DNA of 45,521 nucleotides from RYN-428 sp035695715 (GTDB taxonomy: Bacteria; Planctomycetota; Phycisphaerae; Tepidisphaerales; Tepidisphaeraceae), in the NCBI GenBank assembly GCA_035695715.1, contig DASRRM010000537.1, positions 1-45,521 of the forward strand, in the 5' to 3' direction. Under the pieces are notes generated by a model. That model ran no database searches and was not told where the DNA came from. It saw only the letters and a program-made list of their open reading frames with translations. A program made the translations under genes and the position numbers. Shown here in pieces: positions 1 through 8,832 of the stretch; the first letter of the stretch is position 1; every line of letters begins with the position of its first letter.

Positions 1-352
1 ATCGGAGAAAAGCTATTACGCCACCACAATTCGGATATGAAATGATCTGCCGATAATCAAATCGGAGACGCGCTTGTGGTACGCACCCGCCCGGCTCCAA
101 TCAGCGTGGCAATATTGTGATAAACATTCGCTTGTTTAAGGACTAGCTACGTCCCGGTTTCATTCTCCCCGGTTTCATTCTCCCGCTCCGACGGCTGAGA
201 ATTTCCGCCGGGGGATTGGTTGGATTCATCCATGGTAAAGCTCCTGTCTTGAGTTCAGAACGCGAGGCATCGGATTACGCGCCTTATGCCAATGTCAGCT
301 TCTTGCTGCGACAATACTAGTTACGTCGCTACGTCCCGGTTTCATTCGCCTT
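1..352. other. Intergenic region with repeated GGTTTCATTC / TAGCTACGTCCC words
   Basis: No ordinary gene is visible before the secreted propeller gene that ends at 353. The stretch holds three copies of the word CCCGGTTTCATTC (153-165, 168-180 and 335-347). Two of them lie beside GCTACGTCCC. The same GCTACGTCCC core makes up the tandem array at 39470-39587, so this looks like a degraded copy of that repeat family. A 28-codon reading frame on the minus strand (147-233) is listed separately. No integrase or transposase remnant could be recognised. Confidence 0.5.
147..233 (-). CDS. Possible 28-residue micro-ORF with strong ribosome binding site
   Basis: On the minus strand an AGGAG box (245-241) lies seven bases before an ATG at 233. 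A 28-codon frame follows and ends with TAG at 149-147. The peptide starts MDESNQSPGG and ends in a duplicated GENETGENETG-type stretch that is encoded by the repeated GAATGAAACCGGG words. It is polar and has no membrane segment or cysteine. The well-placed ribosome site suggests the 5' end of a real gene that a repeat now cuts short, or a tiny true peptide. No family is recognised. The stop codon lies in the GACGTAGC core of the repeat. Confidence 0.25.
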   Translation of the reverse strand: MDESNQSPGGNSQPSERENETGENETGT

Positions 353-1636
353 TTATTGGCGATGCGCCGCGCCTTGGCGTGTTTTCACAACATAAATACT
401 TTGATTGTCCCAGGTCGTCATATAGAGAAAACCATCGACCGGATACAAGAAAGAGGACCAGGTTTGCGACTGCGCCAAGGCCCCGCCATAGGTCAAACGC
501 CCGGTTTTCGGGTCGCGGGTAAAGTAATGAAATCCGCCGCTCCCCTGGCAATAGCCAGTCTTTCCATCTGGTTCGAACACAAACGCGCTGTTCGCTCCCA
601 TCGGCCGCACGAATCCAACGTCCCTCCCCAGACTTGCGGTGAGATCCTCCTTAAAGGCAATGCCACCCGTTTTGGGGTCGCGAGAATACAAAACCAGACG
701 GCAATTGTCGCCGTAGGCATCATAAGAATTCGCATAGCAATCAAGGCCATCGGGCGCAATGCCGTATGCGTTTCCCACGCCATAACCCCACTTGCCCTGG
801 GGCCAGTGGCTCGTGCCTTCAGTCAATTCCTTGAGGCTGTAGCTGCGATCGTAAACCAGAGAGCCGTCATCCTTGACTTTCATGCAAGCCAAAGAAAGAT
901 CCCTGTGCAAGACTTCTTTGCCATCCAGGGGCACGCCCTTGCTAAAAGACTGGCATAATGCGTACATGAATTTGCCGTCGGCGGTGAGCGTCAGCCCCGC
1001 GCAACCTCCGTCGGCGGGTTTGAAGTCCGTGATCGCCGTTTCGTCAACCTTGACGGGCGTTCCATCCTGGTCGATCTTGAAACGGATAACTTTATGCTCG
1101 ATTCGGAGCAGGACGTAGAGGTACTTTTCGTTTGGACTCGCGAGCATTCCACCCCATTCGCACGAAAGCGGCACTTCGATCTTGCCTTTCTCGGTGGGAG
1201 CGCCTGTCTTGGGATCGATATCGAACCAATGGAGCCCACGCGTTTCGCCGTCGTGCAGGCCGTGCGAGGCCGTTCCGCAGATGCCGTAAAGCCTGCCGCC
1301 GCAATTCGCGAAACTGTATATCTGCTTTTGCCAGGACTTGGCTCCGTCGAGCACTCCCAAATATTTTAGGGTGCCGTTGGCCGCGTCCCGCCTGAAGTAC
1401 AGGAGCTTGCCGTTGTGGCGCAAGCTCACATAGAGATAATCGCCCAGGGACGTTACCGATTGAATATAGGAATCGAGGGGCGTGCCGCCATCGCCATTCC
1501 TGATGATTTGCACCACATGCGGTTTGGCGTCCGAATCGCTGACGGCAACCTGCTTGTTTGTCGCGCCAGGGTCGGCGGTAAGGGTCACACCCGTCAGAAG
1601 CAGGACCGTCGCCGCGATGAGTATTTGCTGAACCAT
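353..1636 (-). CDS. Secreted seven-bladed-type beta-propeller protein (lactonase-like)
   Basis: This 427-residue protein begins with a signal peptide (about residues 1-21, MVQQILIAATVLLLTGVTLT). After it come recurring blade-like units such as YLYVSLRHNGKLLYFRRD, KYLYVLLRIEHKVIRF and GKFMYALCQSF. Each pairs an aromatic beta-strand with a D/NG turn, as in propellers of the lactonase/YVTN class. The start is supported by an AAGGAGG box about six bases upstream on the minus strand. The substrate is unknown; the name lactonase-like rests on fold resemblance only, and no catalytic residues could be assigned. It is divergent from the next gene, with about 125 bases between the starts, so it has its own promoter. 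Location is periplasmic or extracellular by inference. Confidence 0.7.
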   Translation of the reverse strand: MVQQILIAATVLLLTGVTLTADPGATNKQVAVSDSDAKPHVVQIIRNGDGGTPLDSYIQSVTSLGDYLYVSLRHNGKLLYFRRDAANGTLKYLGVLDGAKSWQKQIYSFANCGGRLYGICGTASHGLHDGETRGLHWFDIDPKTGAPTEKGKIEVPLSCEWGGMLASPNEKYLYVLLRIEHKVIRFKIDQDGTPVKVDETAITDFKPADGGCAGLTLTADGKFMYALCQSFSKGVPLDGKEVLHRDLSLACMKVKDDGSLVYDRSYSLKELTEGTSHWPQGKWGYGVGNAYGIAPDGLDCYANSYDAYGDNCRLVLYSRDPKTGGIAFKEDLTASLGRDVGFVRPMGANSAFVFEPDGKTGYCQGSGGFHYFTRDPKTGRLTYGGALAQSQTWSSFLYPVDGFLYMTTWDNQSIYVVKTRQGAAHRQ

Positions 1637-1761
1637 AACCCGCCTCCTTATCTTATCGCATGTTTGTTATACTGATCCCGTGCCGGACTTGTTGGCGTGG
1701 CGTCACCAGTGCGACTTCGCGCGTGCGATACCCGGTCGGCAAAGCTACAGGATACCTTCCG

Positions 1762-3015
1762 ATGCGTCGATGCAGCTTTCTGTTCGGGCTAAGTCTGTTC
1801 GCGTTGCACCTGCTGGCAGCCGGCGTCCGCGGCGACGACTGGCCGGCCTGGCGCGGCGCGGATGGGCAGGGCGTCGCTCACGAAACCAACTTTCCGGAAA
1901 CCTGGTCGGCGAAGGAAAATGTCGTTTGGCGCACGCCCCTGCCCGGTCCGTGCAACTCGACGCCAATCGTTTGCAAAGGACGCGTGTTCGTCACTCAAGC
2001 GACCGACAATGGGGCCAAGCGGCTGGTGCTCTGCTTCGATCGGGCCACCGGCAAATCGCTGTGGCAAGGCGAAACCGCTTTCGCCGGCAAAGAGCGGACC
2101 GAGGTTAATACCAATCCCTACTGTTCGGCGTCGCCGGTGACCGACGGGCAGCGCGTGGTGGCCTGGCTCGGTTCAGCCGGCATGGTGGCCTACGACCTCG
2201 ATGGCAAGCTGCTGTGGCGGGCCGACCTGGGCGAGTTCGAGCATCCCTTCGGCAATGGCTCCAGCCCGTTGATCTTTGGCGACGCCGTGATCGTCAACTG
2301 CGGGCCGGGTGCGAATTCATTCCTGGTCGCCCTCGATAAGCGGGATGGCAAACAGTTATGGAAGCACGACTTTCTCGAACGCCAAAAAAAACAAATCGAC
2401 GAATGGTCGGGCGCCTGGGACACGCCGATCGTGATTCAAGTCGACGGCAAGCAGCAGATCGTCGTGGCCCTGCCGAAGCGCGTGGCCGCTTTCGATCCGG
2501 CCAGCGGCGACGAAATCTGGACCTGCTCGGGGATGAACGATTCGATCAATCCCTCGCCGCTGTTCGCCCAGGGGATCGTGGTGGCCACCGGGGCTAACGG
2601 CGGGCCGACCATGGCGATTCGCGTCGGCGGCGCCAAAGGCGACGTCACCAAAACCAACCGCCTCTGGGTCGGGGTCGCCAACGGCCAGCGGGTCAGTTCC
2701 GGCGTGATCGCTGGCGGCCACCTGTTTCTGGTCAACGAGCTGGGCGTGGCCCAATGCATCACATTGGCCACCGGAAAGGAAGTCTGGAAAGAACGGATGG
2801 GCAAGCAGGCTTGGGGCTCGCTGGTTCTCGTGGGCGAGAAGATTTACGCGATCGACGCGACCGGCGAAACCTTCGTGTTCGACGCCGCCCCGGTTTTCAA
2901 GATTCGCGAGCACAATCCGCTGGGCGAAACGACGCGCGGCTCGCTCGCCTTTTCCGACGGCCAGATTTTCGTTCGCACTTACAAGGCGCTCTATTGTATC
3001 GGGGCAAAAAAGTAG
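1762..3015 (+). CDS. Secreted PQQ-like beta-propeller repeat protein
   Basis: The 417-residue product starts MRRCSFLFGLSLFALHLL, a clear signal peptide cleaved near GVRGDDWPAWRG. The DWPAWRGxDGxG motif after cleavage is typical of the planctomycete PQQ-binding-like (BamB-like) secreted family. Repeated blades contain the usual W/G signatures, such as RATGKSLWQGE, DLDGKLLWRAD, KRDGKQLWKHD, ASGDEIWTCSG and ATGKEVWKERM. Longer reading from 1660 is possible but would place 34 residues ahead of the signal peptide, so 1762 was chosen. Blades of this type bind no PQQ in most planctomycete members; the role is unknown and probably structural or ligand-binding in the periplasm. Confidence 0.85.
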   Translation: MRRCSFLFGLSLFALHLLAAGVRGDDWPAWRGADGQGVAHETNFPETWSAKENVVWRTPLPGPCNSTPIVCKGRVFVTQATDNGAKRLVLCFDRATGKSLWQGETAFAGKERTEVNTNPYCSASPVTDGQRVVAWLGSAGMVAYDLDGKLLWRADLGEFEHPFGNGSSPLIFGDAVIVNCGPGANSFLVALDKRDGKQLWKHDFLERQKKQIDEWSGAWDTPIVIQVDGKQQIVVALPKRVAAFDPASGDEIWTCSGMNDSINPSPLFAQGIVVATGANGGPTMAIRVGGAKGDVTKTNRLWVGVANGQRVSSGVIAGGHLFLVNELGVAQCITLATGKEVWKERMGKQAWGSLVLVGEKIYAIDATGETFVFDAAPVFKIREHNPLGETTRGSLAFSDGQIFVRTYKALYCIGAKK

Positions 3016-3234
3016 ATTTGCGCCCTGCACCCGAACCGGACCGACGGCGGTGCTGCGCCAGGGTTGATTCACGCTGGACGCGAAAACGGGGTTTTCGCAA
3101 AAGCTGATATCCTGCGGTTGCCATGGACGGCAGGGAACGCAAGCAATACGGGCAAAGGAAGGCGGAAGTCCAATCCCTCCGCGACCAGAACCATTATCTT
3201 CCTCGCCAGCATGCTTATTCTTCACGGGAATTCG

Positions 3235-4437
3235 ATGATATTAGCACGCCGCCTCATTCTACTAACGGGTTTCGCTCTTCTTCTCTCCGGGCAGAATTGC
3301 CTGGCGATGCGGGGAGTGATTATGGTCTTGGGAGTTGATCAGGAAGAGGCTATTCAGCTTTCGGTTCCTGGAACTGGCGATGAGTGTCTTCAGGATCGCA
3401 TCGGCGTGCTGAACGTCGTCCTCCGAGAGCATCCGCAAAACCGTGGCGCGCTGATCGTTCGAGCACAGGCCGAGATCGAATTGGGGCTCATTGGCGGTGC
3501 CGGGCTTGACCTTGCCGTCCTAAAGTCGATCGACCCTTCTTTTCCCAACCTTGACTTCACGCAGGCGTTGCTTGCACATGCCAAAGGAGCCAATGAAGAA
3601 GAATTGGCTGCCTATCTTGCGATGCATACAGACGATCCGGGAGAGCGCGCCCGCATATTGGAGCTGCAAGGTCATCCCGATGATGCGATCGGCCTACTGA
3701 CCGAGGCTACCACCGACAACAGCGACATCCTTCGCGGGGATCACCTGACCGATCTGTCGGATCTGGAACTCCGCCACGGTCGCCGCGCCGATGCGATTCG
3801 CGATTACAAGGCGGCGATTGTCGAAATGCGCGATGTCAAGCGCGGCTTTACGCAGGAGTCTGGTTGTGCGCTGGCCCAGATGAAGTTGATGGGCGTTCAG
3901 TGGGCCAACGGCCAGCGGGAAGAGGCGCTGCGGCTCGCGTTGGCGGTGTCGCGGACCGTGATCGAAGACAAAAAATACTACTACGCCCGGCCGTGCGTGG
4001 CCCGCTCCGTGCTCGCCGCATTGGCGCTGACTAAAGAAGGGGTTGGCTCTCCACAGGATCGCGCCGAGGCCGAGGAACTCCTCGCGAAAGCCTTGAAATT
4101 CGTCGAAAAGGATCATGCGGAAATGGACGAAAGATACCTTCTCGCAATTGCCGGAAAACTTGACCGAAAAGAGGTTCTTTCGAAGTTTGACGGCGTCTTG
4201 AAGCGGGCGCCAAATCTTGAATGGGCACAATGGGGAGTTTTGTACCTCTCTTTGGAGGCCGGCGATGTAAAGGAATCGTCGAGCGGGCTTCCCAATGATT
4301 GCCTCCCAGGGCAGATTATTTTGGAAGAGGACAAACTTGCAAACGTACTGCGGAAGCATTCTACGAGCATCTCGCCAGTGATCGGCGACGGAGGCCGCCA
4401 TTGGTTGCCCAAAGCAAGAGATGAAAACGCCCCTTGA
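3235..4437 (+). CDS. Secreted TPR-like protein of unknown function
   Basis: From the ATG at 3235 the product is 400 residues and begins with a good signal peptide (MILARRLILLTGFALLLSG, cleavage near NCLA). An upstream in-frame ATG at 3211 would add eight residues. The body is alpha-helical with helix pairs spaced like tetratricopeptide repeats (for example LIVRAQAEIELGLI, DLSDLELRHGRRADAIRDY, LAQMKLMGVQWANGQREEA and AEAEELLAKALKFV). This suggests a periplasmic scaffold. No catalytic motif is seen. It follows the PQQ-like gene on the same strand after 219 bases, and an operon is not evident. No named family can be given. Confidence 0.65.
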   Translation: MILARRLILLTGFALLLSGQNCLAMRGVIMVLGVDQEEAIQLSVPGTGDECLQDRIGVLNVVLREHPQNRGALIVRAQAEIELGLIGGAGLDLAVLKSIDPSFPNLDFTQALLAHAKGANEEELAAYLAMHTDDPGERARILELQGHPDDAIGLLTEATTDNSDILRGDHLTDLSDLELRHGRRADAIRDYKAAIVEMRDVKRGFTQESGCALAQMKLMGVQWANGQREEALRLALAVSRTVIEDKKYYYARPCVARSVLAALALTKEGVGSPQDRAEAEELLAKALKFVEKDHAEMDERYLLAIAGKLDRKEVLSKFDGVLKRAPNLEWAQWGVLYLSLEAGDVKESSSGLPNDCLPGQIILEEDKLANVLRKHSTSISPVIGDGGRHWLPKARDENAP

Positions 4438-4785
4438 AAACATCGCGGGCGCCATGCAAGATCCTCACGCGAAATCTGCCGCAAGCCAACGCCAAAGTTT
4501 CCGGCATGTCCACTTGCAAGATCACCATGCCGAAGTTTTCAGCGGCACGTTTGAGTCGATACCTCAGAAAATCCAATTTACACTCGCCGGACTTCGGCGA
4601 GCTCAGTCGAGCCGCGCAGCCGTCCTCGAATTTCAGTTGGCGCAGGCTTCTCGTGGTAGGACAATCGCCGGACGGGAAAGCAGAACGGAGCGCGCAACCG
4701 TCCCGCTTTTCCTAGCCCGGCGAATTGACTGTGACGTGCTAACCGAATTTGCGACGCGACCGCGATAATTCACTTACCCGGTGTG
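4438..4785. other. Intergenic stretch without recognisable gene
   Basis: All six frames were considered. Frames of 70-115 codons exist on both strands here, but none has a family motif, a membrane segment or a convincing ribosome site, and they overlap one another. The sequence shows none of the palindromic repeat families found elsewhere in the window. It may be a decayed gene; nothing supports a call. Confidence 0.4.
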
Positions 4786-5274
4786 ATGATGATGGATGCG
4801 AGAAATAAGCAGATGCCAAATGTCGGTCGGCATCCGGAAGTGCTCGAGATTCTAAGACAGATTGCGCGCGGGTCGATTCCCCCGGTGGAGGCTTATAACC
4901 GTCTGGCAGGAATTGTGCAGATATACCTCTGGGAGGGTGCCTGCGAGGGACATGGCGAACTCGTTGGGGACCATTTTTTTCGGACGCTCATTTTGGAGAA
5001 CAGCAAAAGCCTGCTGGATGACGATTCCTGGGTCTGGGCACAGCTTGCGGATTCCCCGGCCTCACCGCTTGCGGTCCCCCGGGCGGTGTTGCAGATTTCG
5101 GTGCTTTTTGGAGCAACGCCGGTGGAACTTGAAGTTCAGCAAGGCGCACGGCGGTTGTACACTGAATACATGACGTCCATATTTCCGCCTTCCCCTCTGC
5201 TTTTCGGCACGGACTTCGGTGACATACGGAAGAAGTTCCCCAAGCCTGAGGCGGGGCGAGAAACGCGGAAATAA
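4786..5274 (+). CDS. Small hypothetical protein
   Basis: A protein of about 160 residues is encoded. Its start is ambiguous because GTG ATG ATG ATG runs from 4783 to 4794 with no clear ribosome site. The sequence is rich in helices (VLEILRQIARG, VEAYNRLAGIVQIYLWEG) and ends in a charged tail with KKFPKPEAGRETRK. It has no signal peptide, membrane helix or known motif. Size, acidity and isolation resemble stand-alone immunity-type proteins such as those at 40.3-42.7 kb, but that is only an impression. No function is proposed. Confidence 0.5.
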   Translation: MMMDARNKQMPNVGRHPEVLEILRQIARGSIPPVEAYNRLAGIVQIYLWEGACEGHGELVGDHFFRTLILENSKSLLDDDSWVWAQLADSPASPLAVPRAVLQISVLFGATPVELEVQQGARRLYTEYMTSIFPPSPLLFGTDFGDIRKKFPKPEAGRETRK

Positions 5275-5385
5275 TAGAGTTTCGAAATTCGGCCGCGAGT
5301 TTCGGCGGGCGTCGGAAATATCAATCGTAGCTGAGGCGTTCCCCCATCAATGCGAGATTCACTTTCGTCCGCGCCGTAGCGGCCC

Positions 5386-5643
5386 TCACACCCGCTGGCC
5401 CAGGCTGTTCCATTGCCGCTCAAGCTCCAGCATCTCGGTTCGGCGTTCGATCTGGCGGTAGACTTTCCAATAGCCGAGCATTTCATTTTTCACGATGGGG
5501 CTGTTCACCACATCGTGAATGCTGCGTCCGCGGAACGCCAGCAGCCGATGCAGCGGCCGCTGGATCATCACGTATTCCACGCCGGAGTTGGGCTGAAGCG
5601 AACGGCGACGGCTGACAAGACCAAGGGCGTTTAGGGAAGTCAT
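5386..5643 (-). CDS. Small hypothetical protein
   Basis: The most likely start is the ATG at 5643, giving 85 residues; an in-frame ATG at 5685 would add 14 residues. The product is basic at the N-terminus (MTSLNALGLVSRRRS). It has a middle section VEYVMIQRPLHRLLAFRGRSIHDVVNSP and a helical, charged C-terminus (YWKVYRQIERRTEMLELERQW). It has no membrane segment and no recognised family. It converges with the preceding gene, leaving about 110 bases between the stop codons. Coding is supported by sensible amino-acid composition only. Confidence 0.45.
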   Translation of the reverse strand: MTSLNALGLVSRRRSLQPNSGVEYVMIQRPLHRLLAFRGRSIHDVVNSPIVKNEMLGYWKVYRQIERRTEMLELERQWNSLGQRV

Positions 5644-5833
5644 TGGAAGGATTGTAGCCACGGTTTTGCCGACGAGGAACAACAACTAACGAGGAATTAC
5701 GAATGAGGAACGAGGAACAGCCGGCCGGTTTCTTCGTTCAAACTTCATCGTTCCTCGTTCGAAATTCCTCGCTCCACGTTTCAGCATGTTCCTCGTTTCC
5801 TCCGCGTTTCCCCTCAGAGCACGTGGATTTTTA

Positions 5834-5898
5834 ACGTGGCACGGGCGGCCCGCGCGTGTTTTCCGTTCGAAAACATGGGCGGGCTGCCCATGCCACGT
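5834..5898. repeat. Palindromic repeat pair (CGTGGCA family)
   Basis: The left arm begins ACGTGGCACGGGCGGCC and the right arm ends GGGCTGCCCATGCCACGT, so the two halves face each other around a short centre. Each arm also contains its own smaller palindrome around GGGC...GCCC. The element lies 16 bases beyond the stop codon of the YpdA-like gene and might act as its terminator, although no T-run follows. Confidence 0.7.
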
Positions 5899-5914
5899 AA
5901 AGATTCACACGTTC

Positions 5915-6955
5915 TCAGCTTTCCGGCAGCGCCATCGCCTCTTCCGCCTTCGGGGCGCCGCAGCCCGTCAACGCCGCGATGATTCTCTCGACATGCACAT
6001 GGCAATTCTCAATGAACACGCGGTATTTATCCTGTGTCCCGGCAACCGCCGTCCCGGCAACGAAAAGGCCCGGCACATTCGTCTCCATCGTCCGCTCATC
6101 AAATACCGGCGCGCCGCAATCGCCGCGCAATTCGATCCCGGCACATTTCAGCAGCGCGTTATTCTGAACATATCCAATCATCATCAGCACAAAATCCGCC
6201 GGGACTTGCGTGGGCGGCATTGTTCCGCCGCAGGTGCCTTGCAGCGTTACCCCCGCCGGATCGATGCGGGTCGGCTGCGTGTTGAAATACGCCCGGATGC
6301 GGCCCGTGCGAATCAGGTCGTTGATCTCCGGCAGCAGCCAGTATTTGATGCTCTTGCCGCTCAATTCGGCATTGCGATAACTGAGCGAAACCTCCGCCCC
6401 GGCATGATGGCAGCGAAGCGCCGCCTCGACTGCCGAGTTTTTCCCGCCGACGATCAGCAGCTTGCGGCGAAAGTACAGATGCGGGTCCTGAAAATACGCG
6501 CTGACCTGCGGCAAATCCTCCCCTTCAATCCCCAGACGCCTGGGATTATCCGTTCCGCCCGACGCCAGCACCAGCTTCTTCGCCACGCAGGTGCGACCGC
6601 CGCCCGCCCGCGAAGTGCCCAGCACAAATTCCCCGCCGCGGCGTTCGATTTGGTCGATCGGCTCATACGTGTTGACCTTCAGATCAAACTGCATGACCAC
6701 GCCGCGAAGGTAGCTGAGATATTCCTCGCGCGTGGCCTTCCCCTGATCAGCCGTTTGCAACGGCACCCCCGCGATGGCGATCCGCTCATTAGAGCTGAAA
6801 AACCGCGTCCCCGGCGCGAACCACGACACGGTATAGCCGATCTGCTTTGCGTCAAAATGGGCGTAGTCAATCCCCGCCCGCTTAAGGGCCACTGCCAGTT
6901 CAATCCCAATCGGCCCAGCCCCCACGACCGCGACGTCAGTATTGATGGTTTGCAT
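5915..6955 (-). CDS. YpdA-like FAD/NAD(P)-dependent oxidoreductase
   Basis: This 346-residue flavoprotein has the N-terminal FAD-binding glycine motif GAGPIG (G12, G14, G17), a second dinucleotide-binding motif VGGKNSAVEAAL in the middle, and the C-terminal NVPGLFVAGTA block that closes the FAD site. The order and length match the YpdA family, putative bacillithiol disulfide reductases, and the middle motif GGKNSAVE is characteristic. No CxxC redox pair is present, as expected for this family. ATG at 6955 (or the one at 6958) was chosen over 7000 because the Rossmann strand starts a few residues later. Likely cytoplasmic, in thiol redox balance; the low-molecular-weight thiol in this organism is not known from the sequence. 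Confidence 0.8.
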   Translation of the reverse strand: MQTINTDVAVVGAGPIGIELAVALKRAGIDYAHFDAKQIGYTVSWFAPGTRFFSSNERIAIAGVPLQTADQGKATREEYLSYLRGVVMQFDLKVNTYEPIDQIERRGGEFVLGTSRAGGGRTCVAKKLVLASGGTDNPRRLGIEGEDLPQVSAYFQDPHLYFRRKLLIVGGKNSAVEAALRCHHAGAEVSLSYRNAELSGKSIKYWLLPEINDLIRTGRIRAYFNTQPTRIDPAGVTLQGTCGGTMPPTQVPADFVLMMIGYVQNNALLKCAGIELRGDCGAPVFDERTMETNVPGLFVAGTAVAGTQDKYRVFIENCHVHVERIIAALTGCGAPKAEEAMALPES

Positions 6956-7018
6956 CATTGCCGAGATGATAGCTTTCCAAAACGCCGAGTCTGTATACAA
7001 TCCCCGGAAGAATCATCC

Positions 7019-7091
7019 GCACTCGTAGCTCAATGGATAGAGCATCGGTCTTCGGAACCGAGGGTTACAGGTTCGACTCCTGTCGAGTGCA
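7019..7091 (+). tRNA. tRNA-Arg (anticodon TCG)
   Basis: The 73 bases fold into a complete cloverleaf. The acceptor stem is GCACTCG/CGAGTGC, the D stem GCTC/GAGC, the anticodon stem TCGGT/ACCGA with loop CTTCGGA, and the T stem ACAGG/CCTGT with loop TTCGACT. The discriminator base is A. The anticodon TCG reads CGA and related Arg codons. CCA is not encoded. The flanks show no integrase or duplicated 3' end, so there is no sign of element insertion. Confidence 0.97.
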
Positions 7092-7169
7092 TTGAGGAAT
7101 GACAACGACTTGGGTTTCGAGCCACGGTTTCGTGTGCCATAAGCGACCGCTCTGCTACCCTGTCCCCTT

Positions 7170-7922
7170 GTGACCACCGCGATCGCGAGCTATATCGAGG
7201 AACGAATCCGGCGACCTGCGCCGCCTAACTGCTGCATTATTCGCCATTCGACCCCTGTGGTCTCATTCGGTGATGCCCAACAAGCAAGCATTGCAACACT
7301 TGGGCTGAATCCGAGCCGTGTTGAATTCGTGGATGACGACGGCGTGTTGCTCATAAACGAGCAACGCCGGCTTGCCAATGACGTTTCGCTCAAGATAAAT
7401 AATTTGGCGGCCGCCCCGGCGAGCGTGGTCCGCCAAGTCCTCGAAGACTGCAACGGTTATTTTAGCCGCCGGCCGTACTGGCGCTGGTTTGATCAGCTCA
7501 CGCCGACGCTCGCAGCGTGCGGAGCAGCTTATCGAGACGGCTCTGCTTGTCATTTGGATCTGGTGCAGTGGGCAACCGATCCCACTTGGGGGAATCTGAG
7601 ACCCGGCTCATTACGAAAACGGTTGGTCGAAGAAGATGCCGAGTTCCTTGCCCAGCAATTACGGCAGCCCAACATCCGCCTGCTGCTCGTCAATGGCCGC
7701 GGAGCCATTCGCCAACTGCGCCGCTCGCCGTCTATCGACATCACGCTTGATGAATGCAAACGGATCAACGAATCGGCTGTGCAGCCGACCGTATTATTCA
7801 GCGGCCTGGTATTCAATCGCGTCCGCGTCGTGGGCTGGACCACAAACCTCCAGTCCTCGTTCGGCGTTACCGACGAACTGCGAAGATCGTTGCTGCCCAC
7901 GGCAGTAGCGAGATTGATTTAG
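7170..7922 (+). CDS. Uracil-DNA-glycosylase-superfamily-like protein
   Basis: The 250-residue product starts at GTG 7170; no ATG lies nearby. It has the motif ATLGLNPSRVEF near residues 42-53, which resembles the GxNPS motif of the uracil-DNA glycosylase/TDG superfamily. A later LVQWATDPTWGNL segment and the strand LLLVNGRGAIRQL fit the rest of that fold. The catalytic assignment is uncertain, and many members of this group are uncharacterised. It starts 79 bases after the tRNA on the same strand. It could take part in base repair or in a nucleotide-related stress response; family membership is inferred from motifs only. Confidence 0.55.
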   Translation: MTTAIASYIEERIRRPAPPNCCIIRHSTPVVSFGDAQQASIATLGLNPSRVEFVDDDGVLLINEQRRLANDVSLKINNLAAAPASVVRQVLEDCNGYFSRRPYWRWFDQLTPTLAACGAAYRDGSACHLDLVQWATDPTWGNLRPGSLRKRLVEEDAEFLAQQLRQPNIRLLLVNGRGAIRQLRRSPSIDITLDECKRINESAVQPTVLFSGLVFNRVRVVGWTTNLQSSFGVTDELRRSLLPTAVARLI

Positions 7923-8072
7923 TAGATCGAAAGGCATCACAGCGTGGCCGCGGCCCGTTTCTAACTCCGTCCTGGGGGACAGGTCACCTTCCAACACAAC
8001 CCCCTCCCCGCGGTAATCACCTCTGACTTCTGATCTCTGACCTCCGTCCCTGTCCCACTTCCGGAGCCAAAC

Positions 8073-8819
8073 ATGAAAATGACATCGCGGCTTTTTATCG
8101 TTCCTTTGGTCCTCCTGTCCCTGACGGCCATTGCGGCGGATTTGCCGGCGGTTCCGTCTGAGCCGATTGGGAAGAAGAAGGAACTCTTGTTTTCTGATGA
8201 TTTCCAGCGCGCCGACCTTGGGAAGGATTGGAAGGAAGTGGTGCCGACCTTTACTGTTGAAAATGGGACACTTAAAGGCACGCAGACGCGCGTGACCACC
8301 CCGGCGGCGGATGGGAAGCCGGCCGTGCAGGGGCATCAGGCGGTTGTGGGAACCGATGTGCCGACCAAAGACAGCATCGTCGAGTTTCGCTTCAAGTTCG
8401 CCGGGGCGACGGCGGTGTCCGCGGAGTTTGATGACCGGAAATTCACCGGCTCGCATTACGGCCACATCTGCTTCTGCCGGGTCACGCACAAGAGCGTGAT
8501 CCTGGCCGACCAGAAGGAAGGGTCGATGCGCAATGATATTTATGCGATGACCGACCCGGCGAAGAAAGCCGAGAAGGCCAAGCTGCTTCAGGGCCGCGGC
8601 GCCACGTTCCCCATCGAGCTGGATGCGACCGCGTGGCACACGATGGTTTTGGAAACGGTGGGCGACATGATGCGGGCGAGCATCGACGGCAAGCCGGTGG
8701 CGTTCCTGAAATCGCCGGGCATTGCCCATCCGACGAAGTCGAAGATTGAATTCGGATGCGCGGGGAAAGATGGATATTTCGATGATGTGAAGATTTGGAA
8801 CGCCGAGGCGGTGAAGTGA
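8073..8819 (+). CDS. Secreted LamG/DUF1080-like protein
   Basis: This 248-residue protein has a signal peptide (MKMTSRLFIVPLVLLSLTAIA). A jelly-roll type domain follows, with the pattern LLFSDDFQRADLGKDW, FTVENGTLKGTQ, DSIVEFRFKF, WHTMVLETVGDMMRASIDG and a C-terminal IEFGCAGKDGYFDDVKIWNA. This order is typical of concanavalin-like domains of the DUF1080 (3-keto-disaccharide hydrolase) and LamG groups common in planctomycetes. It probably binds or hydrolyses a saccharide outside the cytoplasm. Catalytic residues cannot be assigned. It converges with the next gene, whose stop lies 14 bases away. Confidence 0.65.
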   Translation: MKMTSRLFIVPLVLLSLTAIAADLPAVPSEPIGKKKELLFSDDFQRADLGKDWKEVVPTFTVENGTLKGTQTRVTTPAADGKPAVQGHQAVVGTDVPTKDSIVEFRFKFAGATAVSAEFDDRKFTGSHYGHICFCRVTHKSVILADQKEGSMRNDIYAMTDPAKKAEKAKLLQGRGATFPIELDATAWHTMVLETVGDMMRASIDGKPVAFLKSPGIAHPTKSKIEFGCAGKDGYFDDVKIWNAEAVK

Positions 8820-8832
8820 TCTGAATTTGCAA

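Noticed and set aside
4421..4768. 115-codon plus-strand frame after the TPR-like gene
   Set aside because: It overlaps the end of the known gene, competes with other open frames of like length, and shows no motif.
7019..7091. tRNA as integration site of a mobile element
   Set aside because: No duplicated 3' end of the tRNA and no integrase are found in the window.
5786..7102. 438-codon plus-strand frame across the flavoprotein gene
   Set aside because: It is the antisense shadow of the YpdA-like gene, runs through the tRNA, and is His/Arg/Pro-rich with no motif.
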